Source: Candidatus Aenigmatarchaeota archaeon
Lineage (GTDB): Archaea > Aenigmatarchaeota > Aenigmatarchaeia > Aenigmatarchaeales > DAIDAN01
Length of the DNA stretch: 18,160 bases
Assembly: GCA_027310605.1 (NCBI GenBank)
Contig: DAIDAN010000006.1
Location: 1-18,160 of the forward strand
Direction: 5' to 3'
A program made the translations under genes and the position numbers. Under the pieces are notes generated by a model. That model made no database searches. It saw nothing but the letters and a program-made list of their open reading frames with translations, and had not been told where the DNA came from. Shown in pieces: positions 6,725 to 13,713 of this stretch; within the stretch, counting starts at the first letter, position 1; the number at the start of each line of letters is the position of its first letter.

Positions 6725-7882
6725 ATGAAGGCGACGGAATTCTCGATAGGTCCAATATTGGTGCTCTTTCTGATATTGGCAGTCCTTGCAATCGCAATCT
6801 ATACAGCGGTTGGCGAGCCTTCCATTGCAGAACGCGGCTTGAGCGCTCTCGAGCAGCGGAATTTTGACAGCCAGAAGGCTGACCAGCTGAAGCAGCTGGA
6901 AGGATATTACAGCACTTTCTCGAAGACCGACGGCGGGCTTGATTCCTACGAGGCTTCTTACCTTATCGCGAAAGTGATTGAATTTACCTGGGTGGACTGC
7001 AACGGCTCCTGCAGGGATAACGGCGACATTCCGGAGTTCACGAGATTTTTCGAAGGCCATCCGATAATTCTCTCGAAACAGCTTGACTGCAATGCAGATT
7101 ATGTTTACGAAAAAGGCACAGACCCGAATTATGAAATTTCCAAAAACAGCATAAGGGGAATCTGCTCCCCCGCGGAAACAGGCGTTGACAAGACAAAGAC
7201 CGTGGATGAATGGACTGTCACCGCATGGGGATTGAAAAGCACGCTTTGCAGGAATTTCATAGTTGATGGAAAGCAATGGGGGAACGCCTGGTGCCTGGGA
7301 GACGGCGGCGTTAATAATGGGTGCAGCTCTTTCTGCGCCAAGGCGGGCTTCGGTGACTGGGGAAGGGAGATAACAAGCGACAGGATAAAAGACTGGATTG
7401 GGGGAGACTTGTCGTTTGGAAAAATTTATGGAGACATAAAAGTGACTTACATACCTGACTGCACCTGGCTCAAGGGAAAGGTTTCTTACATACCGGTACT
7501 GGGCGGCGTTTTGAATCTTGTTTACGGCTTGAAGCAAGCCTGCTCTACGGTTGAGATAGGCGAAGGGACAGCAAATCCGACTGTTCCTGTTTACAGCTCT
7601 TCAACTTCGTGCTATTATGGCGCGACCTGCCCGACGCAGAACCCTCCGGTAAATCCGCCTTATGAAAGCCAATGCCCGGCGTTTTCTTCATATGACGGCG
7701 GAAACGGCGCGACCATATGCTTATATGGAGCAAAATGCTGCGGCTCCGAGCCATACTGTTCCGGGAGTCTTTCAGGAATTGCGCAGCCAACACCAAGCGG
7801 ATGCACGCAAGAAAAGTGCTGGTATAAAAACAAACAAATCTGCACCGGAGGAAAAGTCTGCAACGCAAACGGCTGCGTATGA
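6725..7882 (+). CDS. Membrane-anchored cysteine-rich surface protein, 385 aa
   Basis: This is an unrecognised protein and the last gene of the rightward arm. MKATEFSIG leads into one span (about 10-28, PILVLFLILAVLAIAIYTA). A helical, charged stretch follows at about 35-90 (ALEQRNFDSQKADQLKQLEG), then a large ectodomain with roughly 20 cysteines. The final 90 residues resemble the Cys-rich ends of the 509-aa and partial proteins of the other arm (YGATCPTQNPP, YGAKCCGSEPYCSG, CTQEKCWYKNKQIC). The start lies 1 nt after the preceding stop. The arrangement is one anchored helix plus a large disulfide-rich head, like a minor pilin or tip adhesin; that role is inference. A 290-codon frame on the opposite strand is a shadow. 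Confidence 0.85.
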   Translation: MKATEFSIGPILVLFLILAVLAIAIYTAVGEPSIAERGLSALEQRNFDSQKADQLKQLEGYYSTFSKTDGGLDSYEASYLIAKVIEFTWVDCNGSCRDNGDIPEFTRFFEGHPIILSKQLDCNADYVYEKGTDPNYEISKNSIRGICSPAETGVDKTKTVDEWTVTAWGLKSTLCRNFIVDGKQWGNAWCLGDGGVNNGCSSFCAKAGFGDWGREITSDRIKDWIGGDLSFGKIYGDIKVTYIPDCTWLKGKVSYIPVLGGVLNLVYGLKQACSTVEIGEGTANPTVPVYSSSTSCYYGATCPTQNPPVNPPYESQCPAFSSYDGGNGATICLYGAKCCGSEPYCSGSLSGIAQPTPSGCTQEKCWYKNKQICTGGKVCNANGCV

Positions 7883-7895
7883 TAATGATTTTTTC

Positions 7896-7904
7896 TTTTT
7901 ATAA
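7896..7904 (+). promoter_or_regulatory. TATA box of the TraB-family gene
   Basis: TTTTTATAA, centred 27 nt before ATG 7928, predicts transcription starting at or next to the start codon, so the mRNA is leaderless. It begins 14 nt after the stop of the preceding gene, marking a new transcription unit. Confidence 0.5.
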
Positions 7905-7927
7905 TCTTCCGAAGCCAAGACATTATT

Positions 7928-8551
7928 ATGCCAGTCAAAATCATCGGCACCTCGCACATATCCGAGGAGAGCATCAAAAAAGTGAAACGGCTTATAGAGG
8001 AAACAAAGCCCGACTGCGTCGCGATAGAGCTTGACCCAAAAAGGTTTTTTGCGTTAGCGCAGCAAAGGGAAGGAAGCGGCAGAAAGATAGGGCTTCGGTA
8101 TGGCTTGACGATTTATTTTTTCGGCTGGCTGCAGCAGGCTCTTGGAAAAAGCGCCGGCGTCCTGCCGGGAAGCGAGATGCTCGCGGCAGCGGAGGCGGCA
8201 AGGCAGACAGGCGCGAGGGTTGTTTTGATAGACAGGGACATCGAGGAGATAATCCGCGGAATGATGGCTGTGCCTTTGAAGGAGAAATTGAAATTGTTTT
8301 TCGGACTGTTTGCGATTCCGTTCTCGCGCGAGAAAATAAATCTGGGGGAAGTTCCGCAAGAGAGGATAGTTGAACAGGCTGTTAGATACATGAAAAAGGA
8401 GTTGCCCGAATTCTACAAAATCCTTGTCGCGGACAGGAACGAATACATGGCTGCTTGGATTAAGAGGCTGGAAGGCGAGTTTGAGAACATTGTTGTCGTG
8501 GTTGGTGCGGGGCATAGGAAGGAGCTGGAGAGGATGATAAGAAGAAAATAA
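7928..8551 (+). CDS. TraB-family protein, short form lacking the membrane domain
   Basis: This matches the TraB/PrgY family, named after an enterococcal protein that blocks pheromone signalling and found in many archaea; its biochemical role is unsettled and a metalloprotease-like site has been proposed. The family landmarks are present in order: GTSH (residues 7-10), an acidic-basic motif in AIELDPKRF (32-40), a LIDRDIEEI stretch near the middle, VADRNEYMA, and GAGH (193-196) near the end. At 207 residues it covers only the conserved domain; many archaeal relatives are nearly twice as long with a C-terminal multi-span membrane region, absent here. The protein therefore looks soluble. It has its own leaderless promoter and no clear functional link to its neighbours. 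Confidence 0.85.
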   Translation: MPVKIIGTSHISEESIKKVKRLIEETKPDCVAIELDPKRFFALAQQREGSGRKIGLRYGLTIYFFGWLQQALGKSAGVLPGSEMLAAAEAARQTGARVVLIDRDIEEIIRGMMAVPLKEKLKLFFGLFAIPFSREKINLGEVPQERIVEQAVRYMKKELPEFYKILVADRNEYMAAWIKRLEGEFENIVVVVGAGHRKELERMIRRK

Positions 8552-8564
8552 AAATAAATTAAGC

Positions 8565-8573
8565 TATTTAAAT
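8565..8573 (+). promoter_or_regulatory. TATA box of the toxin-antitoxin operon
   Basis: TATTTAAAT lies about 36 nt before ATG 8605. Transcription would start near 8595, giving a short leader that begins with GGTGA, the likely ribosome binding site of the antitoxin gene. Confidence 0.45.
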
Positions 8574-8604
8574 TATAGATTCCAATTCATATCTGGTGAA
8601 ATTT

Positions 8605-8844
8605 ATGGAGCGAAAAATGATGCAGGACTTGCAGCCTGAAATAAAAATTCTGAAGCGGATGCAGAGCGACATTTCTTTCCTGAGGCAGAAGATAGTCGTG
8701 ATAGAAGAAGAGATAGACGCGATAAGCGGCGACATGCACGAAGTCCGCCCCGAATACTTGAGGAAAATACAGAAAATACAAAAGGAGGGAAAATTCCGTT
8801 CTTTCAAGAGCGTTGATGAGTTGAGAAAGTTGTTAGAATCCTGA
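8605..8844 (+). CDS. Probable RelB-like antitoxin, 79 aa
   Basis: This small charged protein lies directly before a RelE-like toxin gene, the usual order of an archaeal type II toxin-antitoxin pair. ATG 8605 is preferred over an in-frame GTG at 8596, because that GTG is part of the GGTGA ribosome binding site. The first 50 residues form a likely heptad-bearing helix (MQSDISFLRQKIVVIEEEID), and the C-terminal part (FRSFKSVDELRKLLES) looks like the toxin-wrapping segment typical of archaeal RelB proteins. An 18-nt gap separates it from the toxin. It should neutralise the toxin and autoregulate the operon. The call depends mainly on context; the sequence alone is not diagnostic. Confidence 0.7.
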   Translation: MERKMMQDLQPEIKILKRMQSDISFLRQKIVVIEEEIDAISGDMHEVRPEYLRKIQKIQKEGKFRSFKSVDELRKLLES

Positions 8845-8862
8845 AGCTGCGGAGTTGATGGG

Positions 8863-9123
8863 ATGCATGACATTCTTGTCGAGGAAAGACTTCAGGAAAT
8901 TCTGAAAAAACTGTTCAAGAAAGACAGGAAGCGCTATGAAATTTGCATGAAGAAGATGGAAACCATACTGAAAAATCCGGAGCAATACAAGCCTTTAAGA
9001 CATGATATGAAAAGCATACGAAGGGTTCATATTGCAAAATCTTTTGTGCTGATTTTTACGGTTGAAGGCAATCTTGTAAGATTTCTTGATATGGACCATC
9101 ATGATAACATATACAAAAGATAA
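8863..9123 (+). CDS. RelE/ParE-superfamily toxin, 86 aa
   Basis: The size and pattern fit a RelE-type mRNA interferase. Two N-terminal helices (LQEILKKLFKKDRKRYEICM) are followed by a helix leading to NPEQYKPLRHDM, then RRVHIAKSFVLIFTVEGNLV and the ending FLDMDHHDNIYKR. The last three parts match the family consensus of a strand-rich core and a closing H-x-x-x-Y motif. Such toxins cut ribosome-bound mRNA or, in ParE relatives, poison gyrase; the ending here favours RelE. It is encoded 18 nt after its likely antitoxin. The final Tyr and the basic residues are retained, so the toxin looks intact. Confidence 0.85.
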   Translation: MHDILVEERLQEILKKLFKKDRKRYEICMKKMETILKNPEQYKPLRHDMKSIRRVHIAKSFVLIFTVEGNLVRFLDMDHHDNIYKR

Positions 9124-9141
9124 TCTTATCAGTGATAATTT

Positions 9142-9717
9142 ATGGCATTCGGATTCAGCAAGATAGAGTTGCGCGACCTCGCGATAGCGGTTTTCGTGCT
9201 TGCGCTGGCTTTCAGCTCCTGGAATATTTCGCTGCTGCCTGTCACATTGTTCGTGATAATAATCGCATTCGCGGCGCACGAGATTGTGGGGCACAAGTTG
9301 GTGGCGCAGCGTTTCGGATATTTCGCTGAATTCCGGATGTGGCCTTACGGGCTTGTGCTCGCGCTAATCTCCTCGCTGTTCGGTTTCATCTTCGCCGCGC
9401 CCGGCGCGGTTTACATCTCGCCCGTGAGAAGGAAGTTCGCGTTCCATGTCGCGCGCATAACGGAAAGGGAGAACGGGATAATAAGCGCCGGCGGGCCCGC
9501 GGTGAACATAGCACTCGGGTTCGCAACGCTTGCCGCGGCTTCGCTTGCTCCCGCCTTTTCCGACATCTTCCTGCTCGCCGCGAAAATCTCGTTCTGGCTC
9601 GCGCTCTTCAATCTCATACCGGTTCCGCCGATAGACGGCTCGAAGGTGTTCGCCTGGAACAAGCTGGTTTGGGCTGTGACAGCGGCGCTTGCTGTGATTG
9701 GGTTTTTTATTTTGTGA
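9142..9717 (+). CDS. Minimal M50 site-2 protease-like membrane metalloprotease
   Basis: This is a multi-span protein of 191 residues with both hallmarks of the M50 intramembrane protease family: HEIVGH (HExxH, residues 46-51) in the second hydrophobic segment, and NLIPVPPIDG (157-166) supplying the third zinc ligand (Asp165). About five hydrophobic segments are visible and there is no PDZ or CBS domain, so it is a core-only form. Such enzymes cut transmembrane substrates within the membrane, for example anti-sigma-like or regulatory proteins; the archaeal substrate is unknown. It starts 18 nt after the toxin stop and could be read through from that operon, although an AT-rich ACATATACA stretch near 9107 might act as its own promoter. 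Confidence 0.88.
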   Translation: MAFGFSKIELRDLAIAVFVLALAFSSWNISLLPVTLFVIIIAFAAHEIVGHKLVAQRFGYFAEFRMWPYGLVLALISSLFGFIFAAPGAVYISPVRRKFAFHVARITERENGIISAGGPAVNIALGFATLAAASLAPAFSDIFLLAAKISFWLALFNLIPVPPIDGSKVFAWNKLVWAVTAALAVIGFFIL

Positions 9718-9881
9718 AAGGACTAACCATTATGAATTGAATTGTAAAAGTTACGCCGAATAAAGCGCTCGAATTAAACGCTGAAAAAACCGCTCTGATT
9801 TTTTTTAATTCAATCGATAATGCTTTAAAACTCATTCTGCTTCGCTTATCCAAAACATATTTATCCTCATAAAATAATTCC

Positions 9882-9929
9882 TTTTATATCTGTTGCACTC
9901 AAGCAACTATATTCCTCTCTGTTAAGAGG
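9882..9929 (+). promoter_or_regulatory. TATA box and 5' hairpin of the HerA-family gene
   Basis: TTTTATATC (9882-9890) predicts a start near 9912. The leader would then open with CCTCT-CTGTTA-AGAGG (9914-9929), a 5-bp stem whose 3' arm is the AGAGGT ribosome binding site 7 nt before ATG 9937. Folding would hide that site, so translation could be tuned by temperature or RNA binding. Confidence 0.4.
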
Positions 9930-9936
9930 TTGGTTT

Positions 9937-11196
9937 ATGCCGCTGACCGACATAATCGTGGGGCGCGAGCCTGAGGAGGTCGAGAGGAGGGGAAGCGAAG
10001 GCTGCGTCTTTCTCGGGAAGCACATAGTGGGAAAGGGCGACGACGCGCACCTGACTAACAAGATTTTGATGGATGTCTCAAGTCCGCACATAGTCCTGAT
10101 AGTCGGAAAAAGAGGGTCAGGAAAATCTTACAGCGGAGCCGTGATAGCGGAAGAGATAATGAAGCAGCCGGAGGAGATAAAGAAAAACCTTTCCTGCCTG
10201 ATGATTGACACCATGGGAATTTTCTGGAGCATGAAAAATCCGAACGAGAAGGACTTGTCCCTGTTAAGTTCCTGGGAGCTGAAACCCGCGGGCTTTCCAA
10301 TCCGGAATTTCGTGCCCGCTGGGCTGAAGAATATTTATGAGAAATCCGGGGTGGGTTTTGACGGCGCCTTCTCGATAAGCCCCGACGAGCTTTCTGCGGG
10401 GGACTGGGCGCTGACTTTCGGCATAAGCCTTGAGGATTCGCTCGGGGTGTTGCTCGAGCGCATAATAAAAAAGCTTGCGAAAAACGGAAATTATGATTTG
10501 AGCGAAATAATCGAGGAGATAGGAAACGACGCGCGCTCGGAGGAGAAAGACAAACTCTCCCTGCAGAACAAGTTCCTTTCCGCTGCGGAGTGGGGAATAT
10601 TTTCAAAAGATGCGACTCCCATAGAGGCCTTTCTCAAACCCGGCATTGCTTCCGTTCTTGATGTTTCATTGCAGGAGTGGAACGTACGAAACCTGATGCT
10701 CTCGATTCTTGCGAGAAAAATTTACGAGGCGCGGATCATCGCGAGAAGGGAGGAGGAGCTTGCGCAGATAAGCGGGGAAAGCATAAAAAAGATTCCGATG
10801 ACCTGGCTTGTCATGGACGAGGCTCACGAGTTCCTGCCCGCGGAGGGAAAGACCGCGGCTTCCGACTCGCTTCTCACGCTTGTGCGGCAGGGGAGGCAGC
10901 CGGGAATAAGCTGCATCTTCATAACCCAGCGCCCGAACAAGCTGCACGAGGATGTGATCGCCCAGTCGGATTTGGTGATAGCGCACCGCCTCACCGCGAA
11001 GCCTGACATTGATTCGCTGTCATCGATAATGCAAACCTACCTGCTTTTCGACATTAGGAAATTCATCTCCGACCTGCCGAAGGCGAAAGGCTCGGCGCTT
11101 ATCCTTGATGACAATTCGGAGCGCCTATATAATATGCAGGTCCGCCCGCGCCAGAGCTGGCATGCAGGAGGCTCGCCTTCCGCGCTGAAGGGGTAG
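9937..11196 (+). CDS. HerA/FtsK-superfamily ATPase
   Basis: This 419-residue P-loop ATPase resembles the HerA (DUF87) group, hexameric motors that translocate DNA, often with the NurA nuclease in archaeal double-strand break repair. A short N-terminal beta-rich region (1-45) precedes Walker A GKRGSGKS (57-64). Walker B is WLVMDEAHEF (290-299, Asp294-Glu295). A glutamine-containing GRQPGISC stretch and the sensor FITQRP follow, then a C-terminal PRQSW tail. It is shorter than typical HerA proteins and no NurA gene is adjacent, so it may be a paralog with another job. It has its own promoter, with a hairpin over the ribosome binding site. It is cytosolic, with no membrane span. Confidence 0.85.
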   Translation: MPLTDIIVGREPEEVERRGSEGCVFLGKHIVGKGDDAHLTNKILMDVSSPHIVLIVGKRGSGKSYSGAVIAEEIMKQPEEIKKNLSCLMIDTMGIFWSMKNPNEKDLSLLSSWELKPAGFPIRNFVPAGLKNIYEKSGVGFDGAFSISPDELSAGDWALTFGISLEDSLGVLLERIIKKLAKNGNYDLSEIIEEIGNDARSEEKDKLSLQNKFLSAAEWGIFSKDATPIEAFLKPGIASVLDVSLQEWNVRNLMLSILARKIYEARIIARREEELAQISGESIKKIPMTWLVMDEAHEFLPAEGKTAASDSLLTLVRQGRQPGISCIFITQRPNKLHEDVIAQSDLVIAHRLTAKPDIDSLSSIMQTYLLFDIRKFISDLPKAKGSALILDDNSERLYNMQVRPRQSWHAGGSPSALKG

Positions 11197-11351
11197 ATAT
11201 TGTGGATTGAAATCAGTTCAATACGGCTTGAATTCTAAATTAAGAACAGCTATTGTAGCGGTTAGAAAAACGCTCTTTTCAGAGTTTCTGTTGAGAAGTC
11301 TAAATATGCGTTCCTGAAATTCAAACGATAATGGATGAGCCTGTTTCAACC

Positions 11352-11360
11352 TTTATAAGG
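11352..11360 (+). promoter_or_regulatory. TATA box fixing the G1P dehydrogenase start
   Basis: TTTATAAGG is centred about 27 nt before ATG 11382, which predicts a leaderless mRNA. It lies inside a longer in-frame extension from ATG 11331, so that upstream codon cannot be used if this promoter is the real one. Confidence 0.55.
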
Positions 11361-11381
11361 CTTTCCCTGCATCTATTTGGA

Positions 11382-12431
11382 ATGGAAGCTCACAGGATTG
11401 AGCTGCCGCGCGAGATAATAATCGGGAACGGGATTCTTGGCAACATCGGCGCGGTATGCGAAAAACTGCAGTTGGAGGGTTCTTGTTTTTTGCTTTCTGG
11501 TCCTACGACTCTTGGAATAGCCGGGGAGAGGGTGGCACGGGAGTTGGACAGCCGCTGCAAGGTAGAATCCGCTGTCGTCGATTCCATTGACATGGCTGAG
11601 GTTGACAAGGTAATCGGGAAGGCGAAGGCGTTTGATTTTATCGTAGGCGTGGGCGGCGGAAAGGTCATAGACATCGCGAAATATGCGGGATTCAAGTCGG
11701 GAATACCGTTCATCTCGGTTCCAACCGCGCCTTCCCACGATGGCATAGCTTCGCCGCGCGCAACGCTCAACGGCAGCAACGGGGCGCGCGCGAGCTATGA
11801 CGCGCAGGTTCCGCTCGCGATAATCGCGGACATCGACATAATCTCGAAGGCGCCTTATCGGCTCATAGCGAGCGGTTGCGCGGATGTGATATCGAACATG
11901 ATAGCGGTCGAGGACTGGCAGCTCGCGCACAGGAAAACGCAGGAATACTATTCCGATTATGCAGCATCGATAGCTGTTCTTGCGGCGAACATAGTGTCCG
12001 ATTCCGCGGAAATGATAAAGGCGCTGGACCAGCGCGGGATAAGGAACCTGATGGAGGCGATTGTGAGCAGCGGCGCCGCCATGTGCATAGCAGGTTCGAG
12101 CAGGCCCGCGAGCGGGAGCGAGCATCTGTTCTCGCACGCGCTCGACCTGCTGATGCCGGAGAAGAAAAGCCTCCACGGGGAGCAGTGCGGTTTGGGCAGC
12201 ATACTCATGGCTTACCTGCACAAACTTCCCTGGCAGCGCATCGTGGAAAACCTGAAGAAACTCGGCTGCCCGACCACGGCGCAGGAGATGGGAATACCTG
12301 ATGACATAATCATAAAAGCCCTTGTTGCGGCAAAGGATATTAAAAATGACCGTTACACCATACTGAACGAGGCGAATCTTGACGAGCAGAAAGCAAGAGA
12401 GCTCGCGAGAATTACGGGAGTGATAAAATAA
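11382..12431 (+). CDS. egsA: sn-glycerol-1-phosphate dehydrogenase
   Basis: This enzyme reduces dihydroxyacetone phosphate to sn-glycerol 1-phosphate with NAD(P)H, the step that sets the archaeal stereochemistry of membrane lipids. From ATG 11382 it has 349 residues, the normal family length, whereas an upstream in-frame ATG (11331) would add 17 residues spanning a TATA box. Visible landmarks are the nucleotide-binding GVGGGKVIDIAKY, the PTAPSHDGIASP signature, the zinc ligand Asp in GCADVISN, and the two zinc His in SEHLFSHALD and SLHGEQCGLG. The family also includes bacterial AraM-type enzymes, but the archaeal setting with a UbiA prenyltransferase nearby favours lipid synthesis. A stem-loop repeat follows 26 nt after the stop. 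Confidence 0.95.
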   Translation: MEAHRIELPREIIIGNGILGNIGAVCEKLQLEGSCFLLSGPTTLGIAGERVARELDSRCKVESAVVDSIDMAEVDKVIGKAKAFDFIVGVGGGKVIDIAKYAGFKSGIPFISVPTAPSHDGIASPRATLNGSNGARASYDAQVPLAIIADIDIISKAPYRLIASGCADVISNMIAVEDWQLAHRKTQEYYSDYAASIAVLAANIVSDSAEMIKALDQRGIRNLMEAIVSSGAAMCIAGSSRPASGSEHLFSHALDLLMPEKKSLHGEQCGLGSILMAYLHKLPWQRIVENLKKLGCPTTAQEMGIPDDIIIKALVAAKDIKNDRYTILNEANLDEQKARELARITGVIK

Positions 12432-12457
12432 AAATATGTAAAAGATATAGGAACAAC

Positions 12458-12504
12458 AAAACCATTCGTATCTGATTTTTTAATTTATCTTACAAGATGG
12501 TTTT
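12458..12504 (+). repeat. Intergenic stem-loop repeat, copy A
   Basis: AAAACCAT (12458-12465) and ATGGTTTT (12497-12504) form an 8-bp stem around a 31-nt loop that starts TTCGTATCTGA. Copy B at 17584-17632 shares the left arm and loop start (17 of 18 bases) and has AAAACCGT/ACGGTTTT as arms, so an A-T pair is replaced by G-C. The element sits just after the G1P dehydrogenase stop. Confidence 0.6.
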
Positions 12505-12591
12505 CGAAAAAAACAAAATCAAAAATAATAATGATATAAATATTCAGAAACTATTTTCGCATTAAACTTAAATAAAAATTAAAAACAGAAC

Positions 12592-12662
12592 GCACGAAAA
12601 ACCTTTCAGGTTTTTCGGCGGAGCCGAAAATGCGACGCATTTTCGTGCCCCGACGAAAATGC
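12592..12662 (+). promoter_or_regulatory. Chain of alternating, mutually exclusive hairpins
   Basis: Five arms in 71 nt alternate between CGAAAA and TTTTCG cores. Neighbours pair perfectly: 12595-12604 with 12608-12617, 12612-12619 with 12623-12630, 12625-12633 with 12637-12645, and 12637-12646 with 12653-12662. GCACGAAAA (12592-12600) can also pair with TTTTCGTGC (12640-12648). Only some helices can exist together, so the RNA or DNA has several alternative folds. The element ends 16 nt before the cis-prenyltransferase start and 6 nt before its AGGA. It could be a leader switch, a protein-binding cruciform or a REP-like mobile repeat. Confidence 0.6.
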
Positions 12663-12678
12663 AAATCAGGAAAAATGA

Positions 12679-13680
12679 ATGATGAATCTTATGAAAGAGC
12701 AAATATCGAAACAAAGCGTGCACCTGCCGAGCGGGATGCCGTTCGTCTCGAGGATGATGCGCCTTCCGAAGGGCGCAGAAATCAGAAAGGATTTTTCCGA
12801 AGTCTGCGGGAGCATCGGCGTGAAAGTCTCGAGAGGGGAGATGAAAAATCTCGTTATATACGACATGACAGACGGCACGAGGACATCCACGGGACTGAAG
12901 GGCGAGGACGCGTATTTCGACGGCGGACTTTTCTGCCTGAGACTGATAAACTTCCTGAACGCGCTCGGCGCGAAGAATGCCTACATCAATGTCATACACG
13001 AGGGACACAAGAAGCGCGCGAATTACGAGGACATTTACAAGGGGATGAAAAAGCACGTCTCCGTGTTCGCCGAGTTCGCGAAAAAAAACAACATAAGACT
13101 GAAGTTCCTTGGCGACTATACCTCGCGCATAGAGCCGCTGAAGCTGATGCTGCGCGGAAGGATAAGAAAGGACAGCACCTCGAAGATGGAGGCTTCCTAC
13201 AGGTTCGATTTCCGAAATGTGCTCGGCAGGATTGAAAAGCTGACGGCAAGGAACACGGGAATGACCGCGTACTTCCTGATAAACTATTCCACAAAATGGG
13301 CTGAGAAAAAGGGAGGGAAATTCTTCAGCAAGCTGCCGGATGTGAACGCGGTAATTCGCCACACGAAAGGGTACATAAACGGCGACATGTGGATTTTCGA
13401 CAAGTTCGACAGCCACACCATGGTTTACGCGCAGAACGGCTCGTCAAGCATCAACTGGAGCGACAGGCAGCTCCTGTATTTGATAGCCCTGTCGCTCCGC
13501 AGCGTGCAGCTGAACGAGGGCTTCCATCTCTCGAAGAAGTATGATGGCAGCGAGAGCGAGACCATAAGGAGGAAGCGCGAGCAGAAGCTCGAGCTCGTCG
13601 AGAAGGAATTCAGCGCAGGCAGTCTCCCGAAGCGCGTGATAATTTTCGGGCCTTTCGGTCCTGAGATATACAAGTTCTAA
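12679..13680 (+). CDS. Divergent cis-prenyltransferase (UPP/dolichyl-PP synthase family)
   Basis: This probably condenses isopentenyl diphosphate with Z geometry to make a polyprenyl carrier lipid, as used for archaeal glycan assembly. The family layout can be followed but the motifs are altered. The usual MDGN-R box appears as YDMTDGTR (61-68). The region before the TENW-R box gives LNALGAKNAYINV then IHEGHKKR (106-113). FLGDY (143-147) matches the central GD. YFLINYSTKWAE (198-209) replaces the N-x-x-YGGR-E motif. LPDVNAVIRHTKGYINGD (219-236) matches the PDLxIRTxGE-S motif. At 333 residues it is longer than the usual 240-300. The start follows AGGA by 7 nt, and ATG 12682 is an alternative. 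Lipid genes flank it on both sides. If the altered boxes are inactive, it could be a regulatory, NgBR-like subunit. Confidence 0.6.
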   Translation: MMNLMKEQISKQSVHLPSGMPFVSRMMRLPKGAEIRKDFSEVCGSIGVKVSRGEMKNLVIYDMTDGTRTSTGLKGEDAYFDGGLFCLRLINFLNALGAKNAYINVIHEGHKKRANYEDIYKGMKKHVSVFAEFAKKNNIRLKFLGDYTSRIEPLKLMLRGRIRKDSTSKMEASYRFDFRNVLGRIEKLTARNTGMTAYFLINYSTKWAEKKGGKFFSKLPDVNAVIRHTKGYINGDMWIFDKFDSHTMVYAQNGSSSINWSDRQLLYLIALSLRSVQLNEGFHLSKKYDGSESETIRRKREQKLELVEKEFSAGSLPKRVIIFGPFGPEIYKF

Positions 13681-13713
13681 AAAATGTTTTGGGATTGCAA
13701 TCTTTTTCTGATT

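Noticed and set aside
6665..7537. 290-codon frame on the minus strand opposite the 385-aa surface protein
   Set aside because: No domain, promoter or ribosome binding site. The plus-strand frame has a clear membrane anchor and fits the operon, so this is a shadow.
11373..12221. 282-codon minus-strand frame opposite G1P dehydrogenase
   Set aside because: The plus strand encodes an unmistakable full-length EgsA. The minus frame is Arg/His/Tyr-rich, as expected for an antisense shadow.
12568..13416. 282-codon minus-strand frame opposite the cis-prenyltransferase
   Set aside because: The plus frame carries the ordered cis-prenyltransferase motifs, while the minus frame shows no family pattern and runs through the hairpin chain.
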